From contig CALCUM010000002.1 in assembly GCA_937907245.1 (NCBI GenBank), forward strand, positions 186,001-250,000: a DNA stretch of 64,000 bases. Reading direction: 5' to 3'. This stretch comes from an uncultured Rhodobiaceae bacterium (GTDB lineage Bacteria > Pseudomonadota > Alphaproteobacteria > RS24). Below the pieces are notes generated by a model. It saw only the letters and a list, made by a program, of their open reading frames with translations. It made no database searches and was not told the DNA's origin. The translations under genes were made by a program, and so were the position numbers. Positions 7,294-17,217 of this stretch are shown here, one piece after another (position 1 is the first letter of the stretch; the number at the start of each line of letters is the position of its first letter).

Positions 7294-7689
7294 ATGAGAT
7301 ACATTGCTTCGACATTAATGGTGTTTATGATTTTCACGTCATTTATGACGTGCGAAATGCTGTTTTGTCCGATGCAGGCTCATGCGGCATCATCGTCAGA
7401 AGTGTCAGCTAAAGAGCTTCCCCCGTGCCACCAAGATGGCCAAGATGATGCTGAATGCAATTTAATGACAAACATCGACTGTGTGGGGATTGATTTGTTC
7501 CCTGCTGATGATGGCATTAGCCTAGATCATAACCCTGACCATTCAACTATAGACTTAACATGGGCTGATTTAACAAACCCCTATGTGTATGAGCCTGGCA
7601 ATATTCAAGATATTCGTGGCCCACCTTTTAATGCTCCACGCATTAACTCCCAGCTTACTTATCTAACGACACAGCGTATCCGTATCTGA
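7294..7689 (+). CDS. small secreted Cys-containing protein at the head of the cus operon
   Basis: A 131-residue protein with an N-terminal signal or anchor segment (STLMVFMIFTSFMTCEMLF). The mature part has Cys and His residues (LPPCHQDGQDDAEC, NIDC), and the C-terminal part carries GPPFNAPR. Small secreted proteins of this layout open many Cus/Czc operons and may bind metal or modulate the pump, but their role is mostly unknown. The cusC-like gene follows by 80 bases. The open frame and position are clear; the function is not. Confidence 0.6.
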   Translation: MRYIASTLMVFMIFTSFMTCEMLFCPMQAHAASSSEVSAKELPPCHQDGQDDAECNLMTNIDCVGIDLFPADDGISLDHNPDHSTIDLTWADLTNPYVYEPGNIQDIRGPPFNAPRINSQLTYLTTQRIRI

Positions 7690-7772
7690 TTTTGATCTCT
7701 GAATTTAGCCTGCAACAGTGCTGTTGCGGGCTCTAAGTGCATGTTTATTCGCACAATAAAGGAGATCATAAA

Positions 7773-9017
7773 ATGCGAAAAGCACAATACGGCGCTGTTA
7801 TTTTTACGATTGTCACATCACTATTTTGGGGCACATCAGCAGCTCAGGCCGATACGTTTGAAGACTATATAGAGCGACTTAGCCAACACCCTCAGGTTTT
7901 GGGTGTGCTGGCTGAGACGGAGGCGTTAAAACATCAAGCAAGAGGTGAGTTGGGCCTTCCTGATCCTACGCTGTTTATCGGGGTGGACAATGTGCCCATT
8001 TCTGACCCGGCCTTTGACAGGTTTTTACCGTCATCTAAGGTTGTTGGGTTTACACAGAAAATCCCTAACCCTTCTGTAAGAAAGGCAAAATCTTCACGCT
8101 TTACACAAATGTCGGCAAAAAGCAGGCTAATGGCTGAATATACGAATGCTCGCCTGCGCTTTATGTTGATTGCCAAGCTGGCAGAATACAAAAGCGTAAA
8201 AACGCAGATTGACCTGCTTCACCAGCAACTTGGTTATTTTCAGGAACTCGAAAACACTTTCAAAGGGCAGATAGAGTCTGGTCGTTCTGTTTATCAGCGT
8301 TTTTCCGAAGTGGATGTTGAACGCGCAGAGGCTGAGCGCCGATTGAATGACCTAAAAGCACAGCTTGTTTCAATCGAAGCTGAGTTCGTGAGACTGGTTG
8401 AGGAAGTGCCTGCAATCGAAGTCCCGCTAGTTCCCTTACTTTCTTGGCAGCAAGACCCACTTGCACTTTACCCAGTAGCCATTGCCGCTGAGGATATAAA
8501 TATTGCTGAAAAAGGGGTTGATATTGCCAATGCAGACTTTCTGCCAAACTTTGGATTGTCAGCAACCTATAAGCAACGTGAGGCCAGTGCGGTTGGTGCT
8601 TTTCCCGGAGATGACTGGTTTTCAGTCCAACTACAGATGAGCATCCCCCTTTGGGCTCATAGTAGCCAGTACCCCCGTTTAAAGGCAGCTAAAGAACGCA
8701 AGCGAAGCGCAAGCTTGAACTTTGAGGACATGCGCCGTGCGTGGCTTCGTGAGATGATTTCAATCCAAAGCAATCGTGATGCAGCTGCCAAAAATGTCGA
8801 GGTTCTCAAAAACAAAGGCACTGCTATGGAAGAAAAGATTGAAGCTGCCCAGCGAAACTATGAGGCGGGCACTGAAAATCTTGATGCTGTGCTTTTAGCG
8901 AAGATTGATCATCTGAATATTCTGGCTCAGTTGGCTGTTTCACAAGAAAATCTTGTGCGCCGCTCTGCAGAGTTCAATTCAAATTTAATGGATAGTTATG
9001 AGGAGGTATCAGAATGA
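7773..9017 (+). CDS. cusC: outer-membrane efflux channel, CusC/TolC family
   Basis: TolC-family outer-membrane factor of 414 residues, which gives the tripartite pump its exit channel. A signal peptide is visible (SLFWGTSAAQADTF). Two helical repeats follow, the usual OEP architecture, with PLWAHSSQYPRLKAAKERKR in the second. ATG 7773 is chosen because AAAGGAG precedes it closely; an in-frame ATG at 7737 has no such site. The stop overlaps the cusB start (ATGA), so the two are translationally coupled. Confidence 0.85.
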   Translation: MRKAQYGAVIFTIVTSLFWGTSAAQADTFEDYIERLSQHPQVLGVLAETEALKHQARGELGLPDPTLFIGVDNVPISDPAFDRFLPSSKVVGFTQKIPNPSVRKAKSSRFTQMSAKSRLMAEYTNARLRFMLIAKLAEYKSVKTQIDLLHQQLGYFQELENTFKGQIESGRSVYQRFSEVDVERAEAERRLNDLKAQLVSIEAEFVRLVEEVPAIEVPLVPLLSWQQDPLALYPVAIAAEDINIAEKGVDIANADFLPNFGLSATYKQREASAVGAFPGDDWFSVQLQMSIPLWAHSSQYPRLKAAKERKRSASLNFEDMRRAWLREMISIQSNRDAAAKNVEVLKNKGTAMEEKIEAAQRNYEAGTENLDAVLLAKIDHLNILAQLAVSQENLVRRSAEFNSNLMDSYEEVSE

Positions 9018-10705
9018 GATATCTGATCCCTATATTGTTTTTAGTTTTTAATTTTATGGCATTCCCTGCAATTGCGCAGGCAGAAAAATATACCTGCCCA
9101 ATGCACCCGCATTATGTGGCAGACCGTCCAGGCACATGCCCGATCTGTGGAATGGACCTTGTCGCGCTTGAGAGCGATGAAGAAGCGGGCAATCATGCAT
9201 CTGATGAGATGGATAAAGGCCAAAGCCCGAAACGGACTATTATTACCATTGACCCTGAAACAATCCAAAATACTGGTGTGCGTTCGGAAAATGCGCAGAT
9301 GGCCAGCTTTGGAACATTGGTTCGTAGTTATGGTGATGTGGCTGAAAATGTGCGCTTGCAGTTTGATATTTCTGCACGTGTTGAAGGCTGGGTTGAGGAA
9401 CTTAAAACCCAAGCTGTGGGCGATAGTGTGAACAAGGGCGACATGCTCTTTAAACTATACAGCCCAGCGCTCATTTCTGCGCAACAGGATTATGTTAGTG
9501 CATTGCAAACAGGGATTGCTGGTCGGATTGACTCTGCCTTTAAACGTTTGGTTTCGCTTGGAATGCAGAAACGAGCGGTTGAGGAAGTTCGAGCCATCCG
9601 CAAGCCGTTTAACAGTGTGCCTTACTATGCTGAAGTTGATGGGTTGATCAGTGCCATTAATGTTCGAGAAGGTAGTTTTGCCAAACCTGGTATGAACCTT
9701 ATGACACTTCAGAATTATGACTCGGTTTGGGTCGATGTAAGTGTTGCTGAGCAAGATATACCATTCATAACCAAGCAAACAATTGCCAAGGTGTCGTTAC
9801 CTGCTTTGGGAATTACAGATCAAGCTGCTTCTATCGATTATATATACCCCACCATTGATAGGGGGACACGCACTGGGCGTATTCGTCTGGTCCTCCAGAA
9901 TGCTGATGGAAAATTGTTACCGGGAGCTTATGCCGATGTTGAATTTGAAACAGGCGTGAAGCGCAGATTATCTATCCCAAGTGATGCAATTCTCAAAAGC
10001 AAAGACGGTGACTTTGTTGTGGTCGCTTTGGGTCAGGGGCGTTTCGAGCCTCGCCGTATTCTTTCTGGCCTAAAATACAAGGGCCGGACAGAAGTTCTGG
10101 AAGGCCTGTCTGAAGGGGATGAGATTGTTGTTAGTGGCCAATTCCTGATTGATTCAGAAAGTGCCCTTCGAGAGTCATTCCGTAAGATGGAGCGTATGCA
10201 GATGCCGCTCTCATTATTGGAAGTCAGCAGTGATCAACTGGCCATGATTGACCATTTGGTTGATGCAGCAGTTTACATTCAGCAAGAACTTGTTTCTGAC
10301 CGCACACCGCGCACAAATATGATTATGCCAGCAATAACGCTGGGTGATCATTTGATGCCGGTATTTAGAGGTACCAAGCTGCAATTTGTTTTGCAGGATG
10401 CAGAGGCGGCCCTCAAGAAAGCACAAAACAATGTAACGGATAAAGAATGGCAGCAAACACTTAATGCGTTGGTGGTTGCTCTTAAGCCATGGCTGTTAGG
10501 TGGCAAGCCAAACCACTATGAAAGTAAAGGTTTAAAGCTCTATATGGCACATGGCCTAGAGCGTTACTGGCTGCAATTGGAAGATGAAGCCATGAACCCA
10601 TATGGCGCTGGTCATCCAATGCAGATCGAATGGCCTGATAAAGTTGAAGCTGTAGCCCCTAAAATGAATGAAATGCCACAAGGGGGTGCTCATGCAAACC
10701 ACTAA
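9014..10705 (+). CDS. cusB: periplasmic adaptor of a Cu/Ag RND pump, CusB family
   Basis: Membrane-fusion protein of 563 residues. A signal peptide (FLVFNFMAFPAIAQAEK) is followed by a heavy-metal-binding domain with CPMHPHYV and CPICGMDLV (about 28-48), then barrel-sandwich and beta-barrel modules (KAGD-like KGDMLFKLYSP, PGAYADVEF). The C-terminal ~150 residues form an added helical domain (MIDHLVDAAVYIQQEL onward), which makes it longer than E. coli CusB (about 400). It accepts periplasmic copper or silver and links CusA to CusC. Overlaps its neighbours at both ends. Confidence 0.88.
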   Translation: MRYLIPILFLVFNFMAFPAIAQAEKYTCPMHPHYVADRPGTCPICGMDLVALESDEEAGNHASDEMDKGQSPKRTIITIDPETIQNTGVRSENAQMASFGTLVRSYGDVAENVRLQFDISARVEGWVEELKTQAVGDSVNKGDMLFKLYSPALISAQQDYVSALQTGIAGRIDSAFKRLVSLGMQKRAVEEVRAIRKPFNSVPYYAEVDGLISAINVREGSFAKPGMNLMTLQNYDSVWVDVSVAEQDIPFITKQTIAKVSLPALGITDQAASIDYIYPTIDRGTRTGRIRLVLQNADGKLLPGAYADVEFETGVKRRLSIPSDAILKSKDGDFVVVALGQGRFEPRRILSGLKYKGRTEVLEGLSEGDEIVVSGQFLIDSESALRESFRKMERMQMPLSLLEVSSDQLAMIDHLVDAAVYIQQELVSDRTPRTNMIMPAITLGDHLMPVFRGTKLQFVLQDAEAALKKAQNNVTDKEWQQTLNALVVALKPWLLGGKPNHYESKGLKLYMAHGLERYWLQLEDEAMNPYGAGHPMQIEWPDKVEAVAPKMNEMPQGGAHANH

Positions 10706-13700
10706 TAAAGATAACCATTTATCTCACGACCCGACCAAATCATTCGTTGCAAAGGTGATCGATTGGTCAGTTCACAACCAATTATTGGTTGGCATGATGA
10801 TGCTGGCATTACTTGTCGCGGGTGTTCTTTCTGTGCAGAAAACGCCGCTTGATGCTATCCCGGATATGTCCGACACACAGGTTATTATTCGCACTGATTT
10901 TGCTGGGCAATCTCCGCAAATTGTCGAAGACCTTGTCACATACCCTTTATCAACCACGATGCTTGGACTGCCCAAAACAAAAAACGTTCGCGGCTATTCA
11001 ATGTTTGGTACATCGTTTGTCTATATTATTTTTGAAGACGGTATTGATCAATATTGGGCGCGAAGTCGGGTAGTTGAGGCCTTATCTAAAATTCAAGGTG
11101 ATCTGCCTGCGAGTGTGCAGCCTCAAATCGGCCCTGATGCCACGGGTGTTGGCTGGGTTTATCAATATGCCTTGATTGATAAAAGCGGCAAATATGACTT
11201 GTCGCAACTTCGCAGCCTTCAAGACTGGTTCTTAAAATTCGAACTTGCCACAGTGTCAGGTGTCTCGGAAGTGGCATCGGTTGGCGGGTTTGTTAAAGAA
11301 TATCAGGTTCTGATTGATCCTAACCGCCTGAGGGCATTTGACATCCCTTTAAAACGCCTAATGGAAGCGGTCAGAAATGCCAGTATGGATGCTGGTGGGC
11401 GCGTCATTGAAAAGGCTGAGATGGAGCTGATGATCCGTTCAAAGGGGTATGTGACCAATCTAAAAGAGCTCCAAAAAATAGTTCTCTATGCCAATGATGG
11501 TACACCTGTAAAGCTTGAAGATGTGGCTCGTGTTATTGAAGGGCCAGAGCTGCGCCGGGGCGTGACTGAACTGAACGGCGAAGGTGAAGTTGTAGCCGGT
11601 GTTGTTGTGATGCGTGCGGGTGAAAATGCCCTTAACGTTATTAAGGGCGTTAAAGAAAAGCTGGAAGAGCTTCAGCATGGCTTACCTGAAGGTGTGGAGA
11701 TTGTACCGGTATATGACCGGGCTCCTCTAATTGAAGGGGCAATTGAATATCTGGCCCATAAGCTTTTGGAAGAGGGGATTGTTGTTGCCCTCGTTTCACT
11801 GATATTCCTGTTGCACGCAAGGTCAGCTTTTGTTGCCATTGTCACGCTGCCACTGGCAATTCTTGCAGCCTTCATAGTTATGTCGGCACAAGGCATTACG
11901 GCAAACATCATGTCTTTGGGTGGGATTGCTATTGCGATTGGCGCAATGGTCGATGCTTCCATTGTTATGGTGGAGAATGCGCACAGAAAGTTATCAGAAC
12001 TCCCAAAAACTGCAACGCGGGCTGATAAGAATGCAGCAATTCTTTTGGCAACAAAAGAGGTTGGTCCAGGGCTGTTCTTTTCTCTGTTGATTATAACCGT
12101 GTCGTTCCTGCCAGTATTCGCGTTAACTGGTCAGTCTTACCGGTTATTCTCGCCGTTAGCTTACACAAAAACCTACGCCATGGCTTTTGCGTCAATACTG
12201 TCGGTGACGGTGGTACCTGTTCTGATGTTGTGGCTGATACGGGGTAAAATTCGTAAGGAGGAAGAAAACCCTATTAACCGCTGGTTTATCCATATCTATG
12301 AACCAATCCTGAAAAGTGCGCTGAAGTGGAAGTGGCGAACCATCATCATTGCCGGTGCCTTACTGGTTTCGATGGCTTTGCCGCTGGCTAAAACAGGCTC
12401 AGAATTTATGCCTGCCCTTTATGAAGGGGAGCTGCTTTACATGCCAACTACTTTGCCTGGTGTTTCAATTACTAAGGCAAAGGAAGTGCTTCAGCAGACT
12501 AACAGAATGATCCGTCAGGTTCCTGAGGTGCATCATGTCTTTGGTAAAGTTGGCCGCGCAGATACAGCGACCGACCCGGCACCTATTTCAATGATTGAGA
12601 CCTGGATACGCCTTAAGCCAAGAGATGAATGGCGAAAAGGTATGGATGTTGAGGCCCTGATTAAAGACCTTAACAAACGTGTTAAGTTGCCGGGGGTTGT
12701 TAACTCATGGGGGTACCCGATTAAAATCCGTATGGACATGATTTCTACAGGTATCCGCACGCCTATAGGTATTAAAATTGCGGGTGACAACTTGGAAACG
12801 ATTGGTCGTGTAGCTGTTGATATTGAGGCCGCTATCAAAGATGTGCCAGGAACCAGATCAGCGTTTGCTGACCGGGTGACGGGTGGTAAATACCTTGAAG
12901 TCACGCCTGATCGGGATGAACTAGCACGACGCAATATTGACCTTGGAGTTTTCCAGAATATTATCGGGACGGCTCTAGGCGGTATGAAAATGGCAGAGTC
13001 TATTCAAGGGCGAGAGCGCTACAACATCATGTTGCGTTATGACCGTCCCTTCCGGGAAGACCCTAGCGATTTGCAGGATATTTTAATCCCGACACCTCAG
13101 GGCCAGCATATTCCTCTTGGTGAGTTAGCAAAGATTGAATTTGTTGAAGGCCCACCAATGATCAAAAGCGAGAACGCACGCCTAACAGGGTGGGTGTTTG
13201 TCGATATTGAAGGTCGTGACATTGGCTCATACGTTAAAGAAGCGCAGGAAATTGTAAATTCAAAAATTGATCTGCCTTCTGGTTATGCACTCATCTGGTC
13301 TGGTCAGTTTGAGCAAATGCTAGAAGCAAAGAGCAGAATGCAAATTGCAGTGCCTGCTGCCATCTTTATCATTTTCACTTTATTGATGGTGCACTTTGGT
13401 CGGCTTGATAGAACGCTTATGATTATGCTGTCATTACCATTTGGTTTGATTGGCGGTGTATGGGCTCTTTATCTGGCTGGATACAACTTTTCGGTTGCTG
13501 TTGGTGTGGGTTTCATTGCTTTAGCGGGTATTGCAGTAGAAACCGCTGTTGTCATGTTGATCTATATTGACCAACAAGTGCGTGAGCACCCACCCAAATC
13601 ACTTTCTGACTTGCTTGAAGACGTTATCCACGGGGCAGTTCTGCGCGTGAGACCTAAGCTTATGACGGTGTGCACAACAATGGTTGGCCTCGCGCCAATA

Positions 13701-13886
13701 TTTGTGACCGAAGGGCTTGGTTCTGATGTTATGCGCCGAATTGCTTTGCCAATGATAGGCGGTATGACCACTACAACAATTCTGACTCTGATTGTTATTC
13801 CCGTTGTTTATTACATCTGGGAAGGCCGCAGATTCAGTTTAAACCAAAGTAAAAATGAAGGAGAAAGCAACCATGAAAATGCTTAA
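10692..13886 (+). CDS. cusA: RND pump, Cu(I)/Ag(I) type, CusA family
   Basis: Inner-membrane resistance-nodulation-division transporter of 1064 residues with typical helix and porter layout. The motif GAMVDASIVMVEN near residue 420 and STGIRTPIGIKI near 690 are features of the Cu/Ag (HME4) group, in contrast to the Czc-type motif of the second RND gene at 22394. ATG 10692 is preferred since GGGGG lies just before it; an in-frame ATG at 10668 adds eight residues. It starts within cusB and ends within the upstream frame of cusF, so cusCBAF is one operon. Confidence 0.9.
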   Translation: MQTTNKDNHLSHDPTKSFVAKVIDWSVHNQLLVGMMMLALLVAGVLSVQKTPLDAIPDMSDTQVIIRTDFAGQSPQIVEDLVTYPLSTTMLGLPKTKNVRGYSMFGTSFVYIIFEDGIDQYWARSRVVEALSKIQGDLPASVQPQIGPDATGVGWVYQYALIDKSGKYDLSQLRSLQDWFLKFELATVSGVSEVASVGGFVKEYQVLIDPNRLRAFDIPLKRLMEAVRNASMDAGGRVIEKAEMELMIRSKGYVTNLKELQKIVLYANDGTPVKLEDVARVIEGPELRRGVTELNGEGEVVAGVVVMRAGENALNVIKGVKEKLEELQHGLPEGVEIVPVYDRAPLIEGAIEYLAHKLLEEGIVVALVSLIFLLHARSAFVAIVTLPLAILAAFIVMSAQGITANIMSLGGIAIAIGAMVDASIVMVENAHRKLSELPKTATRADKNAAILLATKEVGPGLFFSLLIITVSFLPVFALTGQSYRLFSPLAYTKTYAMAFASILSVTVVPVLMLWLIRGKIRKEEENPINRWFIHIYEPILKSALKWKWRTIIIAGALLVSMALPLAKTGSEFMPALYEGELLYMPTTLPGVSITKAKEVLQQTNRMIRQVPEVHHVFGKVGRADTATDPAPISMIETWIRLKPRDEWRKGMDVEALIKDLNKRVKLPGVVNSWGYPIKIRMDMISTGIRTPIGIKIAGDNLETIGRVAVDIEAAIKDVPGTRSAFADRVTGGKYLEVTPDRDELARRNIDLGVFQNIIGTALGGMKMAESIQGRERYNIMLRYDRPFREDPSDLQDILIPTPQGQHIPLGELAKIEFVEGPPMIKSENARLTGWVFVDIEGRDIGSYVKEAQEIVNSKIDLPSGYALIWSGQFEQMLEAKSRMQIAVPAAIFIIFTLLMVHFGRLDRTLMIMLSLPFGLIGGVWALYLAGYNFSVAVGVGFIALAGIAVETAVVMLIYIDQQVREHPPKSLSDLLEDVIHGAVLRVRPKLMTVCTTMVGLAPIFVTEGLGSDVMRRIALPMIGGMTTTTILTLIVIPVVYYIWEGRRFSLNQSKNEGESNHENA

Positions 13887-14301
13887 AAATACACTGATGT
13901 TAACAGCTGTAACACTTATGGGCGCGGCTTTTATTGCGCCTGCTTATGCTGGACATGATCACGGGCAAGATAAAGTTCAAATGAAGCAAGGCCACATGGA
14001 AGCCATAGGGGAAGGTGTTGTCCACTCTATTGATTTAGATGCGCGGGTTATCAACTTATCGCATGGGCCAATCCCTGAACTGAAGTGGCCAGCAATGAAA
14101 ATGGACCTTGAGGTCGCCCGCAGTGTGAACCTCACTGAGCTGCAGCCTGGCCAAAACATCAAGTTCCATATCAAGCTCAGTGAAGACAAGCGTTACCGCA
14201 TCACAAAAGTGATGGTGATGGGCGCTGACAATCATTCAATGCACAAACAAATGAACCATGGTGACGCTCATGAGCAGGGCCATGGCAATCATAATCATTA
14301 A
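13873..14301 (+). CDS. cusF: periplasmic copper chaperone, CusF domain
   Basis: A 142-residue protein with signal peptide (MLTAVTLMGAAFIAPAYA), CusF domain and His-rich tail (HSMHKQMNHGDAHEQ). The metal ligands keep the exact spacing of E. coli CusF: H64, W72, M75 and M77 in HGPIPELKWPAMKM. It would bind Cu(I) or Ag(I) in the periplasm and hand it to CusB. AAGGAG precedes the chosen ATG. The His-rich tail is an addition compared with the short E. coli protein. Confidence 0.92.
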   Translation: MKMLKNTLMLTAVTLMGAAFIAPAYAGHDHGQDKVQMKQGHMEAIGEGVVHSIDLDARVINLSHGPIPELKWPAMKMDLEVARSVNLTELQPGQNIKFHIKLSEDKRYRITKVMVMGADNHSMHKQMNHGDAHEQGHGNHNH

Positions 14302-14322
14302 AATAAAAGAGAGAGAATAATC

Positions 14323-15393
14323 ATGAGCATAGAAATCATACCGAACTGGCATCCTATTTTTGTACACTTTTCAGTAGCGTTGCTGAGTGTCTCAGGGGTG
14401 ATGTTTCTGGCATCAACCCTGCTGAAAAAAGAGCAATTATTTGTTGTCGCCCGCTGGAACTTGTGGCTGGGGGTGGTAATAACAATTGGCACCGTTGCGG
14501 CAGGTTTCTATGCCTATAATACAGTAGCTCATGACGGCCCATCACATGCCGCGATGACAGACCACAGAAACTGGGCGTTAGGGGCGGCCAGCCTATTTGC
14601 CTTATTGGCAGTTTGGTCGCTAGCCAAGCACCGGACTGCCGATAAAGCATCCCCTCTATTTATTGCCTGTATTCTAATTGCTACTGGCTTATTGGCGGTC
14701 ACGGGTTTCAAAGGCGGCGAGGCAGTTTATCGCCATGGCCTTGGCGTTATGCGCATGCCTGAAGTAAGCGGTGACGGTGGTCATGGTAGCCACTCTCATG
14801 GTGAAGGCGAAGAACATGGCGCAATCCATAATGAGCATCAAAAAGAAGAAACATCACCTGAACACAACAGTGATCACGCGCATGGTGACCACAACCATGA
14901 AGAAGAAAACGCTCATAATAGCACTCACGATACAGAGACAGCGATTATTGAAGAGTTTATCAATCCCCTTGAACCGGCAGGTGTAGTCAAGGCATTTCGC
15001 GAAGCTCTGAAGAACAAAGATGAGGATGCTATCAGAGCCCTGTTGCTCCCTGATGTTTTTATCTCAGAAGGTGGAAATGCAGAGCGATCTTTGGATGAGT
15101 ATGCCTCACACCATATGGTTTCCGATATGGAGTTTGTTGCAGCAGTTGAGGATTCCGTAAATGACCAGCAGGTTCATGTATCTGGAGATACTGCCTGGAT
15201 TGTTACTGAAATTGTCAGCAACGGCCTTTTCCGGGGAACTAATGTTCATTCAAAACTTATGGAAACCATGGTGCTGACCAATACAAAGGACGGCTGGCGA
15301 GTTGCCCACATCCATTGGTCGTCTGGCCCTGCAAGCAATGATTCAAAACAAACTAGTAAAGAAGATGACGGCCATGGAGACCATGAACATTAA
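14323..15393 (+). CDS. DUF2231 membrane protein with His-rich linker and NTF2-like domain
   Basis: A 356-residue fusion. Residues 1-150 are a DUF2231 domain with four membrane helices starting at NWHPIFVHFSVALLS. Residues about 150-210 are a His/Glu-rich linker (HGSHSHGEGEEHG, HAHGDHNHEEE). The last ~130 residues form a SnoaL/NTF2-like soluble fold (VVKAFREALKNKDEDAIRALLL, WRVAHIHWSSGPAS). The His pattern suggests metal binding. It is the last gene of the cus unit, 21 bases after cusF. Function unknown; a periplasmic or membrane metal-buffering role is inferred. Confidence 0.7.
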   Translation: MSIEIIPNWHPIFVHFSVALLSVSGVMFLASTLLKKEQLFVVARWNLWLGVVITIGTVAAGFYAYNTVAHDGPSHAAMTDHRNWALGAASLFALLAVWSLAKHRTADKASPLFIACILIATGLLAVTGFKGGEAVYRHGLGVMRMPEVSGDGGHGSHSHGEGEEHGAIHNEHQKEETSPEHNSDHAHGDHNHEEENAHNSTHDTETAIIEEFINPLEPAGVVKAFREALKNKDEDAIRALLLPDVFISEGGNAERSLDEYASHHMVSDMEFVAAVEDSVNDQQVHVSGDTAWIVTEIVSNGLFRGTNVHSKLMETMVLTNTKDGWRVAHIHWSSGPASNDSKQTSKEDDGHGDHEH

Positions 15394-15396
15394 GTC

Positions 15397-15428
15397 TTGA
15401 CCTTGGAGTATACTCTAAGGTGTACGCT
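15397..15428 (+). promoter_or_regulatory. MerR-family promoter/operator with 20-bp spacer
   Basis: TTGACC (15397-15402) and TACGCT (15423-15428) are 20 bases apart. Between them a 22-base dyad (15400-15421), with halves ACCTTGGAGTA / TACTCTAAGGT, has one mismatched pair. This is the over-long spacer that MerR-family activators need; 19-20 bases is typical of Zn/Cd/Pb and Cu regulators. It drives the MerR gene at 15451 and probably the permease and ATPase behind it. Confidence 0.85.
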
Positions 15429-15450
15429 TAGTTTCGAAAGGACAAAATGA

Positions 15451-15876
15451 ATGTCTGAGATGACGATTGGACAATTAGCTAAGGCAAGTGGCGTTAAGAC
15501 GGACACCGTGCGTTATTACGAAACGCTGAAGCTTATAGAACCGGCTGGTCGGACCAGCTCCGGCTATAGAGTTTATGACGAGACGGCTGTTGACAGAATT
15601 GCCTTTATCCGCCGCTCCAAGTCTTTGGGTTTTAAGCTTTCTGAAATCAGTTCTCTGCTTGAACTGCAAACATCTCAGACAGCGTCCTGCGAAGATATGC
15701 TTCACCGGACAAAGGCCAAAATCACAGAAGCTGAAGAGAATATTCAGTATCTGAAGCGCATGAGAAATGCACTCGAAAGCCTTGCGGCAGACTGCCCCGG
15801 CGGTACGCGACCTCTGACCGAATGCCCTATTCTTGATTACTTAGCGGCCAGCACTAAACAAATGAACAATAAATAA
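15451..15876 (+). CDS. MerR-family heavy-metal regulator (ZntR/CadR/PbrR-like)
   Basis: A 141-residue transcription activator. The N-terminal winged helix is clear (MTIGQLAKASGVKTDTVRYY), then FIRRSKSLGFKLSEI, a long dimerisation helix and a metal loop with C80, C115 and C125 (SCEDML; DCPGGTRPLTEC). Three spaced Cys of this kind suit divalent soft metals (Zn, Cd, Pb) rather than the two-Cys CueR pattern. It is autoregulated in all likelihood, as its own promoter holds the 20-bp-spacer operator. Since its operon contains a Cu-type ATPase, the true inducer needs testing. Confidence 0.85.
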   Translation: MSEMTIGQLAKASGVKTDTVRYYETLKLIEPAGRTSSGYRVYDETAVDRIAFIRRSKSLGFKLSEISSLLELQTSQTASCEDMLHRTKAKITEAEENIQYLKRMRNALESLAADCPGGTRPLTECPILDYLAASTKQMNNK

Positions 15877-15887
15877 AGGTATGAACA

Positions 15888-17204
15888 TTGGACCATTCAG
15901 CCCACAACCGTTCAGCAACATATGAAAAAAATAGTTTAAGCCTAACGGGTGCCGTTTCCATGGGAACGGGCGTTATGATTGGTGCGGGTATCTTTGCCTT
16001 AACCGGTCAGGTGGCTGAACTTGCAAGAGAATGGTTTCCGCTGGCTTTTCTGGTTGCAGCTATCGTTGTTGGGTTTAGTGCCTATTCTTATATCAAAATG
16101 GCAAATGCTTATCCCTCTGCTGGGGGGATTGCCATGTTTCTTGAAAAAGCCTATGGCCGAGGGACTATTACCGCCGCTTGCGCTTTGTTGATGTACCTTT
16201 CAATGGTCATCAACGAAAGTTTGGTCGCAAGGACATTTGCGACATACGCTCTGCAACTTTTCGATGTTGGCTCAAAAACTTGGCTGGTACCAGTTCTGGG
16301 TGTGAGCGTTTTGTTTTTCGCATTTTTGGTCAATATACTGGGTAATAAATTTATCCAAACATTCTCCTTTTTTATGGCCTTTATCAAAATTGGCGGGCTG
16401 GCATTGCTTGCCATGGGTGGGCTATATGCCAGTGGCTTGAGCTTTGAAAGCATCTCTGTTCAACCACAAGACTCAACCTTCACAGGCTTTTTAGGGGCAG
16501 TGGCCTTGGGCATTCTGGCCTATAAAGGATTTACCACGATTACCAACAGCGGCGGCGAAATTCAGGAGCCACATAAAAATGTGGGTCGCGCCATTATGAT
16601 CTCAATCGCGATCTGCATCGCGGTATATTTATTGGTTGCTTTTGCTGTCGGAGGCAATCTCACGATTGATCAAATCGTTCAGTCAAAAGACTATGCCTTG
16701 GCAGAAGCCGCACGCCCGGCCTTTGGGCAAAGTGGCCTTTGGATTACGGTGGGATTTGCCATTGTTGCAACAGTGTCAGGCGTTATCGCAAGTGTATTTG
16801 CTGTCTCACGAATGCTGGCCATGCTGACTGACATGAAGCTGGTGCCGCATAGTCACTTTGGTATGCCAGGTGATGTTCAGAAACATACTTTGGTCTACAC
16901 AATTGTTTTTGCAATGATGCTGACCGTTTTCTTCGACCTTGGGCGTATCGCTTCTCTAGGGGCTATTTTTTACATTGTGATGGATATGGTTATCCACTGG
17001 GGTGTTCTAAAGCACTTACGTAAAGAGGTTCAGGCAAATGCTTTTATATTGGTTACAGCTATCTTCCTCGACGCTGTTGTGCTGGGCGCGTTGCTCTGGA
17101 TTAAAGCACAAAGCGATATGATGGTCATTTACGCTGCAATTGTTGGCATGATTGCTGTCTTTGCAGGCGAACGTTGGTTTTTGAACGGCAAGAATAATTC
17201 ATAA
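15888..17204 (+). CDS. APC-family amino-acid/cation permease in a metal operon
   Basis: A 438-residue inner-membrane permease of the APC superfamily, about 12 helices, with the family signature [15 protein letters not shown] at the first helix and the [14 protein letters not shown] loop. The start codon is TTG (15888), as the only frame that fits: AAAGG lies ahead, while the nearby ATG at 15881 is in another frame and ends after 14 codons. Residues 2-8 read DHSAHNR. Its place between the MerR gene and a copper ATPase is unusual; it could supply an amino acid or metal-binding metabolite, or carry metal itself (inference). Confidence 0.8.
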   Translation: MDHSAHNRSATYEKNSLSLTGAVSMGTGVMIGAGIFALTGQVAELAREWFPLAFLVAAIVVGFSAYSYIKMANAYPSAGGIAMFLEKAYGRGTITAACALLMYLSMVINESLVARTFATYALQLFDVGSKTWLVPVLGVSVLFFAFLVNILGNKFIQTFSFFMAFIKIGGLALLAMGGLYASGLSFESISVQPQDSTFTGFLGAVALGILAYKGFTTITNSGGEIQEPHKNVGRAIMISIAICIAVYLLVAFAVGGNLTIDQIVQSKDYALAEAARPAFGQSGLWITVGFAIVATVSGVIASVFAVSRMLAMLTDMKLVPHSHFGMPGDVQKHTLVYTIVFAMMLTVFFDLGRIASLGAIFYIVMDMVIHWGVLKHLRKEVQANAFILVTAIFLDAVVLGALLWIKAQSDMMVIYAAIVGMIAVFAGERWFLNGKNNS

Positions 17205-17217
17205 AGGACATAGGGCA

